From Bradyrhizobium pachyrhizi (GTDB lineage: Bacteria; Pseudomonadota; Alphaproteobacteria; Rhizobiales; Xanthobacteraceae): 64,000 nucleotides of DNA. Shown one piece after another: positions 9,187 to 18,394 of this stretch. Positions within the stretch are counted from its first letter, which is position 1; every line of letters begins with the position of its first letter. The notes under the pieces were generated by a model, which was given only the letters and a program-made list of their open reading frames with translations, searched no databases and had not been told where the DNA came from. Location of the stretch: contig NZ_LFIQ01000027.1 in the NCBI RefSeq assembly GCF_001189245.1, forward strand, positions 30,750-94,749. Direction: 5' to 3'. The translations under genes and the position numbers were made by a program.

Positions 9187-9523
9187 CTACCAGTCGAGGA
9201 CTGGCGATATGTACCGTGGCGCCAGCGATGCACAGATCACCCGGTGCACGTCGTCTAGGGTACGCCGTGAAAGACTCCTCACGTCAGGCGCGCGCGAGAC
9301 TGGCGCCCCTAGAGACACGCAAGCTGCTTCACACTCTTGCGCCAGCGTACGCTCCACGGCGACCGGATCACGATCGATAATCGTCAGATAGGCGCGCGGT
9401 CTGATCGGGAGCATATCGCCCTTGCTCCCAATCTCGCAGGCTGGCCAGCTTTACAGAGAAGCGCGGGGCACATTCCTCCTGCGTCAGTCCGACCTTCTTC
9501 CGAATTGCCTTCACATCGATCAT
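9187..9523 (-). pseudogene. XRE-family HTH regulator, frameshifted
   Basis: Reading the minus strand from ATG at 9523 gives MIDVKAIRKKVGLTQEECA, then a helix-turn-helix-like LASLRDWEQGRYAPDQ. This is the pattern of small XRE regulators of the type FAxSLxxxRxWEQGRRxP. After DQTAR the sense moves to another frame, which continues RAYLTIIDRDPVAVERTL, the normal tail of that family. A small indel near 9405 therefore breaks the gene. The product before the break keeps the DNA-binding helices. NGR234 y4wC, an HTH regulator near y4wA/B, may be related; this is from memory and not checked. Confidence 0.6.
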
Positions 9524-9524
9524 T

Positions 9525-9750
9525 GTGCGGCATGGTCTGGGGCTAACGCAACCCGAGCCCGCGAAGCTCTTCGCGCTTACGACGCATCAGGTCGCCGAGA
9601 TCGAGCGCGGCGTAGCGAATCGGAACTCCGAAACACTGCAAAAAACTCGGGCGCGCGTTTGGCTTCCAGCTCGAGTTCTGCCGATCGCGCAGACCATGGC
9701 TCGACTCTTTCATTGTCATCTTCGAACTGACTAGCCACGTCACCTGCTGA
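9525..9750 (+). pseudogene. Second XRE-type HTH regulator fragment, frameshifted
   Basis: From GTG 9525 the frame reads LGLTQPEPAKLFALTTHQ, then VAEIERGVANRNSETLQ, a typical XRE helix-turn-helix. After a run of six A around 9640 the sense moves by one frame to KLGRAFGFQLEF and ends at TGA 9748-9750. A one-base slip in the A-run is the simplest cause. No full N-terminal helix precedes the GTG. The fragment starts one base away from the divergent XRE relic, so one or both were probably brought together by deletion. Confidence 0.5.
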
Positions 9751-10246
9751 AGACGACGGCCGCCATGATTGTCGAGTTAGACGTTTGATGATCGACCAGG
9801 TCATCACAGCCGCGCAACCCGACGGGCGGAAAGCGCCTGCGCACCCGCGCGGCACCGCCTCGATCATGCTTCCACCAAGCCTACCATCTGACGTTACGTG
9901 AGATTCAAGTCATTTCATGCTGATCAATGATCAACAGAACTGTGCAGTTGATGGCGATCGCGATGGTCATCACCTGCGCACAGCGGCACTTGACGAATTT
10001 CTCTTTCAGCTCTTCACAAACCTCACGTGAAGCACGATCACGGGCGATTAGCTACTGTTCTCGACTGCATCGCCGTTGCAATCAAAAAGCTCTGATGGCT
10101 CGACGTTGCCAAAACTCATCAGTTGCGCCGCTCCCGCATCGAAGATTCAATTGCCCCTTCTTTCTGCCATGTTCACACCCAAAGCAGAGACTCGCCGTTT
10201 GCGCACTTCGCGCGCGGCAATAGCGAGTGTGTCTCAGGAGAATTCT

Positions 10247-10996
10247 ATGGTGAAGCCAGTTGTGATTGTGGTGGGCGCAGACAAGGGAGGTGTCGGCAAG
10301 ACGACCGTGTCACGAACGCTTCTGGACTACTTCAATGTCAATAGCGTGCAAACACGTGCATTCGACACGGAGTCGCCGCGAGGAACGCTGAAGCGCTTCT
10401 ATCCCGCAATCACGGAAATCGTCGATATGACGACGACTGCGGACCAGATGAAGATCTTCGATACCCTGAACTCAGGGCTGTCCGTCACTGTCATCGACGC
10501 TCGCGCCGGCTTACTATCCACAGCGTTGACCTCCTTGCGCGACATCGGCTTTTTGGATTCGGCGCGGTCCGGCCAGATCACCTTTGCCGTATTCCATATC
10601 CTGGGATCATCCATCGCTTCGCTGGACGAAATCGCCGAGACTGCGACCTTCATGGAAGGCGCAAAGTACTATCTGGTCAAGAACTTCATCAACGACACTC
10701 AGTTCTTCCAGTGGGACCAGTCGACCTACAATTCCTATTTTCATCGCATCAAGCATGCGACCGAATTGACCATACCGAAGCTCAACGAGATGGCCTATGA
10801 GCAGGTCGAAGTCGCTTCTGTCCCATTCGTAGACTTCGTTGCAAACAAGGGGCGGAACGATGAGCCAGCGAACAACTCCTTCGTGCTGCGCGGCTATGTA
10901 CGGCACTGGTTGGCTAATGTCTGGAGCGAATTTGATCGAATCAACTTGACGGAATTGGCCGGCGCCAAGTCAGCGGCCCGGAGTGCCGAGAAGTAG
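10247..10996 (+). CDS. ParA/MinD-like P-loop ATPase
   Basis: ATG 10247 has AGGAG six bases upstream; upstream in-frame codons look non-coding. The 249-residue product begins VVIVVGADKGGVGKTTVSRT, a deviant Walker A of the ParA/MinD/SIMIBI class (KGGVGKTT). It has a Walker B-like VTVIDARAG near residue 85. The remainder lacks an obvious membrane-targeting helix. There is no parB or replication gene nearby, so a plasmid-partition role is not supported. It is followed after 60 bases by a second P-loop gene. Similar orphan ATPases can position protein complexes or act in conjugation. Confidence 0.7.
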   Translation: MVKPVVIVVGADKGGVGKTTVSRTLLDYFNVNSVQTRAFDTESPRGTLKRFYPAITEIVDMTTTADQMKIFDTLNSGLSVTVIDARAGLLSTALTSLRDIGFLDSARSGQITFAVFHILGSSIASLDEIAETATFMEGAKYYLVKNFINDTQFFQWDQSTYNSYFHRIKHATELTIPKLNEMAYEQVEVASVPFVDFVANKGRNDEPANNSFVLRGYVRHWLANVWSEFDRINLTELAGAKSAARSAEK

Positions 10997-11056
10997 TCGC
11001 GTTATCGACGAGCGACGGGTTGAGCCCAAGCACGACGCGAGATTGATCTGCTGGCT

Positions 11057-11776
11057 ATGTTAGCGACACCCATCTACATCATCTGCTCTCCTAGCCCGCA
11101 GGTCGGCAAAACTCTCCTCGCTCGCCTCGTGAGCGAGTACTTGCTGCTGAAGAATGGCACGGCGCTCTCCTTCGATGTCAATCTGAAGGAGCCGTCATTG
11201 CTCGATTACCTCCCCAACATCACGGAGACCGCAGATGTGATCGATACTTATGGCAAGATGCAGCTGATGGACCCGCTGATCATTCACGATCGGGTAGCCA
11301 AGGTGATCGACCTCGGCTTCCACGCCTTTGATGAATTTTTCAAGATGTGCGAGGAGATCGGCTTTATGAAAGAGGCTGCGCGCTGCCGTGTCGCGCCTAT
11401 CATCCTCTTCGTTGCGGGCGCTGACCGCATCTCCTTTCGTGGCTATGAAATGCTGCGGCGGCAGGTTCCTGCGGCGTCGCTGGTCACCGTCCACAATGAA
11501 TTCGTGCTGTGCGGAGGATTGCCTGAAGCAATGGATACAGAGCGGGTGCTTCGAATTCCCGCGCTGCCCCTGTTTCTAAAGAGATATATAGACCGACTTA
11601 GCTTTTCCTTTACCGGATATCTGCGCAACGAGAAGGACTGGTCCTCCGAGCTGCATCAGTGGATCCGACGAAATTACACCATGTTTCGCGATCTGGAATC
11701 GAACGTAATGCTGCGGGGGCCTTATCGATCCCGGGCGACGAATATCGAGAGCCTACGGCGCACAAGGGTAACTTGA
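11057..11776 (+). CDS. Second ParA-related P-loop protein
   Basis: A 239-residue protein with N-terminal IYIICSPSPQVGKTLLARL, a P-loop (SPQVGKTL) that lacks the signature lysine two residues after the first glycine of classical ParA. A Walker B-like VIDLGFHAFDEF follows near residue 95. The order of motifs and the size match the upstream ATPase, so the two may form a hetero-pair. I do not recognise the family further. The last codons overlap the edge of an eroded transposase on the other strand. Confidence 0.6.
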   Translation: MLATPIYIICSPSPQVGKTLLARLVSEYLLLKNGTALSFDVNLKEPSLLDYLPNITETADVIDTYGKMQLMDPLIIHDRVAKVIDLGFHAFDEFFKMCEEIGFMKEAARCRVAPIILFVAGADRISFRGYEMLRRQVPAASLVTVHNEFVLCGGLPEAMDTERVLRIPALPLFLKRYIDRLSFSFTGYLRNEKDWSSELHQWIRRNYTMFRDLESNVMLRGPYRSRATNIESLRRTRVT

Positions 11777-12562
11777 AGTTCCGACTCGCCATCTATTTCG
11801 ATGGATAGCCGCGCGACGCTTCATCTCGCGACGGATGGAAGCGGTGACGCGGCGGACTTGGCCCGAGATCCAGACCCTGAGCCGATGCGGGTGGTTGTGA
11901 CCATGGCGCCTCTTTGTCGCGTGGATGCGGCGAGGCTCCACGCCGGTGAGCTTCTCCATGTAGGCAATGACAAGGCCGAGCGTGTGCCCGTCGAAGAGAT
12001 TGCCATGCAATGCTTTGGCAAGGAGCAGGAACTCTCTGCCCTTCGGAGACGTCAAGGGTGCCGATACTGACCCTGCAGCCGAACTCGTAAGGAGCGCGGG
12101 CTTTGCCCTTGCCGTTGCGCTCGACCTCCGGCGCATGTAACGCTTAGATCTTGGACCGCGCTGATGCTGATCCTGGCTGCGCCCCCCCCCTGCGCTAAAC
12201 CGGAGCAGTGGGCCGAAGCGAGCTTCCAGCATTGTATCGTCACCGATCTTGCGGCGGATATCACGAATGATCGGGCCAAGCCGTGTCCGAAGGAGCTTGG
12301 CTGGCACCGGGCGCGCTTGAACTGATGAGCGTGAGTATAGCGGTCGTCATGATGGCTGCGCGCTTAGCGAGGCGTAGATAGCTCTGGTGCAACAGCACAC
12401 AAATGTGCTTGGCGCCACCCGCATGCGTCGTCGCGCGCTCTTGGCTGCTTGAGAACGACCGGATAACCTATCTAATCCTGATCGCTGATGCGGCACAAAG
12501 TATGCGGAAGACCCCCTGATTGCCTGGCTCCGCCTACCCAGATTGCCCCGCCGTAATGACAC
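11753..12562 (-). mobile_element. Eroded IS5/IS1182-like transposase
   Basis: Minus-strand fragments in different frames spell parts of one transposase: CCCTRAIYASLSAQPS/LLHQSYLRLAKRA, then KLLRTRLGPIIRDIRRKIG, then ALHGNLFDGHTLGLVIAYME, then the C-terminal HNHPHRLRVWISGQVRRVT and REMKRRAA. These blocks are characteristic of rhizobial IS5/IS1182-type DDE transposases. Several frameshifts (including one near the C8 run at 12182-12190) and the absence of the N-terminal half mark it as dead. I could not identify terminal inverted repeats. Confidence 0.7.
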
Positions 12563-12611
12563 CCGCCGATAGGACGCATCGGACTAGCGGGCCCTGGAAT
12601 TGAATGCGGCT

Positions 12612-14450
12612 TCACAGCTGGAGGCCGCGCTCAGCAAGTACCTGGCGCATTAGCTCGCCCTTGATCTCGCTGGCGATCTCATTTGAGATCTCGGGTCCGA
12701 GCAACCGCTCGGCGTCCTCGTCGCCGATCAGTTGAAGACCCGCGAGTCGGTGATTCAGCCGGTGCTTGAACTCGTCCCCCATCGCTTCGTGGAACCGGGT
12801 CTCCATCACGTTATGGGCTTCCGGTGCAATGCGCTTCACCACAATCTCCCAAGGCTCCCAGCGCGTCGCCAAATAGTTGGCGAATTCCGTCGCCTCCTTG
12901 TCCCGCACGATCGTTTCTGCCCTGTCGATATCAGCGTCAGTGACTTCCGAGACGTCGAAAAAGCGCATAGCTGGAGCGATGTGCTCCAGTCCCAGGCGCT
13001 CCCTCAGCTTCGTCTGATAGGCAAGGTAGACCTCGATATCGTCGACATCGCCGATGCGACCATCGGTTTGCAGCGATTTGACCTTCTCGCGGGCAATCCC
13101 CTCCAGCGCGTCCAGGCGGAACATGACCCGGCCCAGATCGATGAGAACGGCAAGGCGACCGTCATTATCATAGACGCCATTCTTGACGTCCTCGATCATG
13201 CGTGCGTTTTGCATGGCGTTCCAGGTCAACGTGACCCGATCTTCGCACGTTTCACTGGCGTCAAGGGCCAGGTCGAAATACTGCTTGCGCAAGTTGCTGT
13301 TCGTCGTGGCCTGCCGCAGATCATTAACCACTGTCCGTCGGAACCCCTCATCGCTAGAGTTCACTGTTCTCGACAGCCGGTCGAGGAACCGCGCGTATTC
13401 CGGGGCCCCTCTTTCTTGTTCGAAGCGATGCCAGGTGGCCATTACCGATGGCTCGGCCTCGAGCCAGTCCGCAATAACCTCTTGCAGAGACCGCGGCTCG
13501 ACTTCCACAGCTCCTTCGGCGGTCGAGAAAAAAACCTGCGGACCTGCATAGCCTGCGGCATGTACCGCTGTCGCCAGGCCGGCCTGCACCCAATCGGGGA
13601 GCGGGTTATTCTCCAGATCAACGCTCGAGTCACGGCTTAGCTGTGTCAGCAGGGTGTCGGGTACGCTGGTTAGCTGGTTGTTGCTGGCGCCGAGCCATAG
13701 CAGTTCGGGAGGCATCGTTTCGGGCAGACTGGTCAGCTCGTTATGGCTAGCGCTGAGCCATTCGAGCCCGGCCGGAAGAGGCTCGGGCAGAGCCGTCAAC
13801 TGATTGTAATCGACGTTCAGGCGCTGGAGCCCACCTGGAAGCTCGGGCAGACTGGTCAGATGATTGCCGCTGGCGTCCAGTTCCTCAAGCGTCGCCGGAA
13901 GGCGATCAGGCAGACTGGCCAGCTGATTGTTATCGACGTTCAGGCGCCGCAACCCGGGCGGTAACTGTGCCGGCAGGTTGGTCAGCCCGTTGCTGATGAC
14001 ATATAGCCGTCGCAGGCCAGCTGGCAGCTCAGGCAGATTGGTCAGCCGATTATTGCTGGCATAGAGCCGCCGGAGACCAGCCGGAAGGTCCGCGGGAAGG
14101 CTGTTCAGTTGATTGTCGTCGACGTTCAGGCGACGCAGCCCGGCCAGGATCGGTCCAGACAAGGCGGTCAGGGACAGCGACGACAGATCTAGGGCCTCAT
14201 TGACGTCGCCCGTCTGCCGCCAATCCATCGTTCGACTTACCGCCTGTTGGCGATTCTCATGTTGCCCCTGCTCGTATTCGGCAGCCCAGCCCGCCAAGGT
14301 CTCGTGCTGCCGGCTGGATGCCTCACCGGCGAATGCCAACGCATCCGTCAGGGCTTCGCGCCACTGCGTTGTGGCCGGAGACCCCGGCTCGGAGGTTTCC
14401 GAATCGGAAGTTTCGGAAGGAGAGCCTGAGCCAAGTTGTTCTGTATTCAT
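12612..14450 (-). CDS. nopM: LRR-NEL E3 ubiquitin ligase effector (NopM/IpaH family)
   Basis: A 612-residue protein. Residues 1-100 are a Ser/Thr/Glu-rich secretion region and helical cap. Residues ~100-285 hold about nine leucine-rich repeats of the IpaH type (LPAGLRRLxxxxNxLxxLP). Residues ~320-612 are a NEL (novel E3 ligase) domain with the catalytic Cys402 in the CxD motif SETCEDRVTL. NEL enzymes transfer ubiquitin to host proteins after delivery by the T3SS; NopM of NGR234 is the rhizobial prototype. A candidate tts box lies about 295 bases upstream. Rhizobia often hold several nopM paralogues, so the exact orthologue is not certain. Confidence 0.92.
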   Translation of the reverse strand: MNTEQLGSGSPSETSDSETSEPGSPATTQWREALTDALAFAGEASSRQHETLAGWAAEYEQGQHENRQQAVSRTMDWRQTGDVNEALDLSSLSLTALSGPILAGLRRLNVDDNQLNSLPADLPAGLRRLYASNNRLTNLPELPAGLRRLYVISNGLTNLPAQLPPGLRRLNVDNNQLASLPDRLPATLEELDASGNHLTSLPELPGGLQRLNVDYNQLTALPEPLPAGLEWLSASHNELTSLPETMPPELLWLGASNNQLTSVPDTLLTQLSRDSSVDLENNPLPDWVQAGLATAVHAAGYAGPQVFFSTAEGAVEVEPRSLQEVIADWLEAEPSVMATWHRFEQERGAPEYARFLDRLSRTVNSSDEGFRRTVVNDLRQATTNSNLRKQYFDLALDASETCEDRVTLTWNAMQNARMIEDVKNGVYDNDGRLAVLIDLGRVMFRLDALEGIAREKVKSLQTDGRIGDVDDIEVYLAYQTKLRERLGLEHIAPAMRFFDVSEVTDADIDRAETIVRDKEATEFANYLATRWEPWEIVVKRIAPEAHNVMETRFHEAMGDEFKHRLNHRLAGLQLIGDEDAERLLGPEISNEIASEIKGELMRQVLAERGLQL

Positions 14451-14510
14451 CGACGCCGTTTATTCCTGTCCAAATGAAGCGAATGCGTCCGGAGCCGCAC
14501 GTTTAAGCCG

Positions 14511-14684
14511 TCAGACCTCACCATGGTTGTTGCGCTCATCGGCAAATGATACAAAGCTGGCGATCATCGCGCGGTCACGACCCACGACTGGCGCAAACGC
14601 CCTGCCGGTCTTTCGGCCGGTCCGCTGCAGGCGGACGCAGAGCGCCCCCAAGGCTTGGTGGTATCGCTTGATGATTGAATCCAT
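14511..14684 (-). CDS. Small ORF between tts box and nopM-like gene
   Basis: A 57-residue frame (starts MDSIIKRYHQALGALCVRLQ) is open further upstream to within a few bases of the tts box. Its basic, helical composition and position between a TtsI box and an effector gene make translation plausible. It has no recognised domain. It could equally be part of a long leader, and I see no clear Shine-Dalgarno sequence. Confidence 0.3.
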   Translation of the reverse strand: MDSIIKRYHQALGALCVRLQRTGRKTGRAFAPVVGRDRAMIASFVSFADERNNHGEV

Positions 14685-14743
14685 CCAATTCTGTTCCGCC
14701 AGATCTGAAGCCGGACCTGCCAGCCAACCAGCAAAGACCTTAT

Positions 14744-14773
14744 GCTACGAGACCGAGCTGTCGATAAGCTGAC
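14744..14773 (-). promoter_or_regulatory. Candidate tts box for nopM-like gene
   Basis: Reading leftward from 14773 gives GTCAGCTTATCGACAGCTCG. This matches the TtsI-box core GTCAGCTTnTCGAAAGCTAA at most positions. It points at the LRR-NEL effector gene. Confidence 0.65.
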
Positions 14774-14896
14774 GGGCTTCGGAGCGAGGAACAAGGGGCG
14801 GATGGCTAGCCATCGGCCTCTCTTGCCGGAACGCCTTCTCGGTTGAACGATTGATAGCTGCATCTGCAGATGCGATGGAAGTCCTTCGCCTCGAGC

Positions 14897-15142
14897 TCAA
14901 TGTAGTAGATCCGCCCCGCGACCGATAAACTCGAGCACCGATTGCGACTCGTTGATCTCGCGCGAGACGCGCTTTAATATCCGAATTGCCACCTCTTCCG
15001 TAGCGATCAACCCTGCCCTCTCGCAGGCTAAGCCGAAATGGTGCATCACCTGTTCGTAGGAAGGCGCAACACGATTCTGCAACAAGCTGATCGCCAACGA
15101 TGAGAGCATCTGCTCGACGACAGCCTCCTCAGCCTGGATCAA
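14897..15142 (-). CDS. Small unknown protein
   Basis: An 81-residue frame with a TTG start at 15142 preceded at nine bases by AGGAGG, a strong ribosome-binding site. The product is helical (VVEQMLSSLAISLLQN; EVAIRILKRVSREINESQ) with no signal peptide or known domain. Lying between two T3SS effector genes, it might be a chaperone by size, but it lacks the acidic pI pattern I would want to see. Function unknown. Confidence 0.45.
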   Translation of the reverse strand: MIQAEEAVVEQMLSSLAISLLQNRVAPSYEQVMHHFGLACERAGLIATEEVAIRILKRVSREINESQSVLEFIGRGADLLH

Positions 15143-15268
15143 GAACTACATCCTCCTGATTGTTTGCTCAATTCTGTGAACTGTAGACGCCGCCGACGGC
15201 ATCACGAGGGCATCGCTGCGTGGGATTGTCGCATTGCGACGTCGCCGCATCATGTGCGTTGAACACCG

Positions 15269-16930
15269 CTAGGAAGAGATTTCTTTGGTCGATTGCCTCG
15301 TTTGGTGGAACCACTTCTCCCCCGTACGAGGCTGGGTAGCTTCACTTTGTATGAGTTGCAGCTCCCCGATGATCTTCGCTATCGCCTCATGGCCCGTTGC
15401 GCCTTGCGGCCATCTGCTGAAGTCATCCAACAGACTCTCCGATTCCGACTTGGTAAAGTCAAAGAACCGGACACCGCGGCCAAGGACCTCCGTGACAATC
15501 GCGATCGTGGCTTGCCGAGCTGCACTCTCCTGCGGCCATCTGTTAAAACCGATCAGCAAGCCCCTGAGGTCCTGGGCGGTGAAGTCTGAGAGCCCCGACT
15601 TGCGGCCGGCACGACGAAGGACTTCGCCCGCGAGCACCACGGTCACTTGACCACACGGCAGTTCCTCCGGCCAATTGCTGAAGCCGTTCACTAAGTTCGC
15701 GAGTCCCTGCTGAGAAAAGTCGCAGAGCTGAGTGGCACGGCGTAGAACCTCACGAGCGAGTGAAACCGCTGCTCGGCGAAACGCCGACTCTTCCGGCCAC
15801 TTGCTAAAACCATTCACCAGGTTTGCCAAGCCCTGCTGAGTAAGATCGGGGAGCTGATCAGCACGCCAAAGTACCTCCCCAGCGATCGCGACTGTAGCCT
15901 TACGGCAGGTCGCATCGTCAGGCCATTTGCAAAACCCGTTCACCAGATTCGCTAGTCCCTGCTGGCTATAATGAGGAAGTTGGTCAGCACGGCGCAGGAG
16001 CTCACTTGCGATCGCGACAGTGGCTTGACCAGAGACCGCCTCATCTGGCCATTTACTGAAGCCATTCACCAAATTTGCTAGATCCTGCTCGCTATACTCA
16101 TGAAACCGGGCGACCCGTTCAAGAACTTCGCTTGCGATCGCAATCGTGACTTGACCACAGGCCAGCTCTTCCGGCCACTTGCTGAACCCGTTCACCAGTA
16201 TGGCCAATCCCTGCTGAGGAAACTCGCAGAGCCGGCCGGAACGATGCAGGATTTCAAGTGCAAGCGCGGCTGCGGCCTGGCGCGAGGCCGCCTCGTCCGG
16301 CCACTTGCTAAATCCGTTGACCAGGCTCACCAACCCTTGTTGTGTAAAGTCAGAGAGCTGGTGATGACGGCGCGCGCGCCGAATGACATCGCCCGCGATT
16401 GTAACGGCGGCCTGGCGAAACTCTTTCTCTTCCGGCCATTTGCTGAAGCCGTTTACCAGCGCCGCCAGGCTCAGATTGTTCAACTCTTGAAGCGGCCTGC
16501 TTTCCTCACGACAGAACTTAGCTATTCTGATCGCCCCTTTGCGACATTCCGCTCTATTGGAGTGCCGACCGAATGATGCTGCAAAAATAGAAAGAGCTCT
16601 TATTCCAATTTTCCCAATCAACCCATGGTCAAGCAACGACACGCGAGACGCTATTCTCTCGCAAGCGTCCCGGCCCGCCTGACCTCCGGCCTTTCGGCTC
16701 ACCGCATTGCATGTCGTGGCATAGCCCCACGATCTCCCGGCACGGATGCTTTCCTCGAAACCCGGCAGGAATCTAGATTGAAACTCAATGGCTGCCTTTT
16801 GCAGAAAAACCGGATGGTCCGTCTTGCGCAGCTGTTTGTCCCGCGCAACCACCACGGTTGAGAATTCAACGATGTCGCGAGCACGATCGATCTCGCTTAG
16901 CGCCGTCGTCAGATTGGCTTGAGCAGACAT
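15269..16930 (-). CDS. SKWP-repeat protein, probable T3SS effector (RipS/XopAD-like)
   Basis: A 553-residue protein; ATG 16930 has AAGG 5 bases upstream. Residues ~160-520 contain nine tandem repeats of about 41 residues built on QGLANLVNGFSKWPEE followed by a helical RQATVAIAxEVLRRA. Seven repeats keep the NGF[SC][KN]WP core, and the last two diverge (IGFNRWPQE, DDFSRWPQG). SKWP repeats define Ralstonia RipS (SKWP) and Xanthomonas XopAD effectors, thought to form alpha-solenoids. The N-terminal ~150 residues are non-repetitive. A tts-box-like element lies ~370 bases upstream. This is much shorter than the giant RipS proteins, and export is inference. Confidence 0.8.
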   Translation of the reverse strand: MSAQANLTTALSEIDRARDIVEFSTVVVARDKQLRKTDHPVFLQKAAIEFQSRFLPGFEESIRAGRSWGYATTCNAVSRKAGGQAGRDACERIASRVSLLDHGLIGKIGIRALSIFAASFGRHSNRAECRKGAIRIAKFCREESRPLQELNNLSLAALVNGFSKWPEEKEFRQAAVTIAGDVIRRARRHHQLSDFTQQGLVSLVNGFSKWPDEAASRQAAAALALEILHRSGRLCEFPQQGLAILVNGFSKWPEELACGQVTIAIASEVLERVARFHEYSEQDLANLVNGFSKWPDEAVSGQATVAIASELLRRADQLPHYSQQGLANLVNGFCKWPDDATCRKATVAIAGEVLWRADQLPDLTQQGLANLVNGFSKWPEESAFRRAAVSLAREVLRRATQLCDFSQQGLANLVNGFSNWPEELPCGQVTVVLAGEVLRRAGRKSGLSDFTAQDLRGLLIGFNRWPQESAARQATIAIVTEVLGRGVRFFDFTKSESESLLDDFSRWPQGATGHEAIAKIIGELQLIQSEATQPRTGEKWFHQTRQSTKEISS

Positions 16931-18022
16931 GGGACCTTTCGAGCTTTCGCCGCAGCACCTTGTGCGGCCACCAGCTCAATGCGACCGGTCACCGCTCCCG
17001 GCTGAATATTAACCGCCTTGCAGTTGAAGCACCTGCTTGCGAGAGCCGAGCTGCTCACTTGGCGAGCCCTCGCTGCACAGCAAGAAATGCGATTGTAGAA
17101 TTTGTCAGCGACATTCTACTTCGCGCATCATTCCATTACCTCATGACACATCACGATTCCAGCCGTAGCAGGGCGATTGACAACGGCCAGCACGGCATCG
17201 CCCGCGCCGATGGATGCCAATTGTTTTCTTGCCAATGGCCCGCAAGCGACAACATCGGCAATTAGGAAGCCAGCTCTGCCCGAACATATTGAACTGCTTG
17301 TCTTTACTCTTTACGAGACTACAACCTGACGCAGCGTGGGGTTCAAGCTATTAAATGGGGATCGTGGCGTGGACCTTGCACAGACGACAATCAAGTGACG
17401 ATCGCAGCCCTTATTCAGTTCGACACGACTTCGAATGACATTTCCCCCCTGAAATCCCAAGCCCGCTCCTGCGCTTCATTCGATCGAGTCGCACGCGCAG
17501 GATCTCGCGGTAAGCTCGTCTTATCTTGCCGCCTAGCCATTTCCATGATGCTGGTGAGCGCGACAACCCTAATCGTAGACATGCCCATTGAGAAACGATT
17601 GTGATTGTCCGGCGGCAAGCGCGACACTGATCACCGCGGGGGACGGCGAGCGCAATGAAGCCGCGACGGTCGTACCCATGCTGCTGGAGTCAACGTCGCT
17701 ACGCCCCCCCCCCGTGAACTACTGCTGTGAGTTCGACGCCGATCAACCCCTGTGGAGGGCAGGAATTACGCAACTCACACGATCGTAGCGCCGAAAAACC
17801 GCGGTGAGCCACAGCAAATTACGGTCGCACGCCCAGCGTAAGGTGATATGTGTTGATGACAGTCTTGAATACATTGAACCGCTTGCCACATCCGCCAGGC
17901 AATGGCGACGAATGGCGTGTTATCACGCAATTCCATCGGTCGTGAATGCGGATGGAGCGTTCTCAGTGCTGACGCGTACGCGTTGGTTCTACTTCCAATG
18001 TCCAAGTAAACTTGCATCTGTG
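16931..18022. other. Sparse region, tts box only
   Basis: More than 1 kb without a frame I can support. It contains the tts-box candidate at 17301-17330 and a run of nine C at 17705-17713. Confidence 0.4.
17301..17330 (-). promoter_or_regulatory. Candidate tts box for SKWP-repeat gene
   Basis: Reading leftward from about 17326, GTCAGGTTGTAGTCTCGTAA resembles the tts core and shares GTCAGxTTGTAGTC with the box before the nopP-like gene. It lies about 370 bases before the ATG, far but within the range described for tts boxes. Confidence 0.5.
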
Positions 18023-18322
18023 ATGACTTCGATCGATGATAAATTAAGTGAAATCAGATGGGTGCGAAACGAGATCTGGCGCTGTCGTAGGTTGCTTACG
18101 ACGGAATTGCCTCGCGAGGAGAGTGTCGCCGTTGAGAAGCGCCTCCTTGAACAGCTTTCCGCCTTCGAGCGGCTCTTGACGACCGCATTTCCTCTGGTCT
18201 TGAGTTCTGGAGTGAAATCGTCCGAAAGCAATCCGATCGGCCTAAGTGAATCCACCGAAGCGCTTGTTGAGAACGCCTCAACGGCATCAACCGGCTCCGT
18301 CGGGAGCTCGATCGGCGGCTAA
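18023..18322 (+). CDS. Small helical protein, unknown
   Basis: From ATG 18023 the frame encodes 99 residues. The first 55 form a charged amphipathic helix pair (DKLSEIRWVRNEIWRCRRLL; EKRLLEQLSAFERLL), and the tail is Ser/Thr/Gly-rich. No domain is recognised and the ribosome-binding site is weak. The ordered helical pattern makes a real gene plausible. Confidence 0.4.
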   Translation: MTSIDDKLSEIRWVRNEIWRCRRLLTTELPREESVAVEKRLLEQLSAFERLLTTAFPLVLSSGVKSSESNPIGLSESTEALVENASTASTGSVGSSIGG

Positions 18323-18394
18323 TGCGAGCGGCTTCTCGTGGCTGCGCGGTCAATCATCAGGGGCCTGCTTAAGAAGCGCTTCTGCTCCGGTGTC

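Noticed and set aside
12732..13640. 302-codon plus-strand frame opposite the LRR-NEL gene
   Set aside because: It is a mirror of the LRR and NEL coding sequence with no domain of its own.
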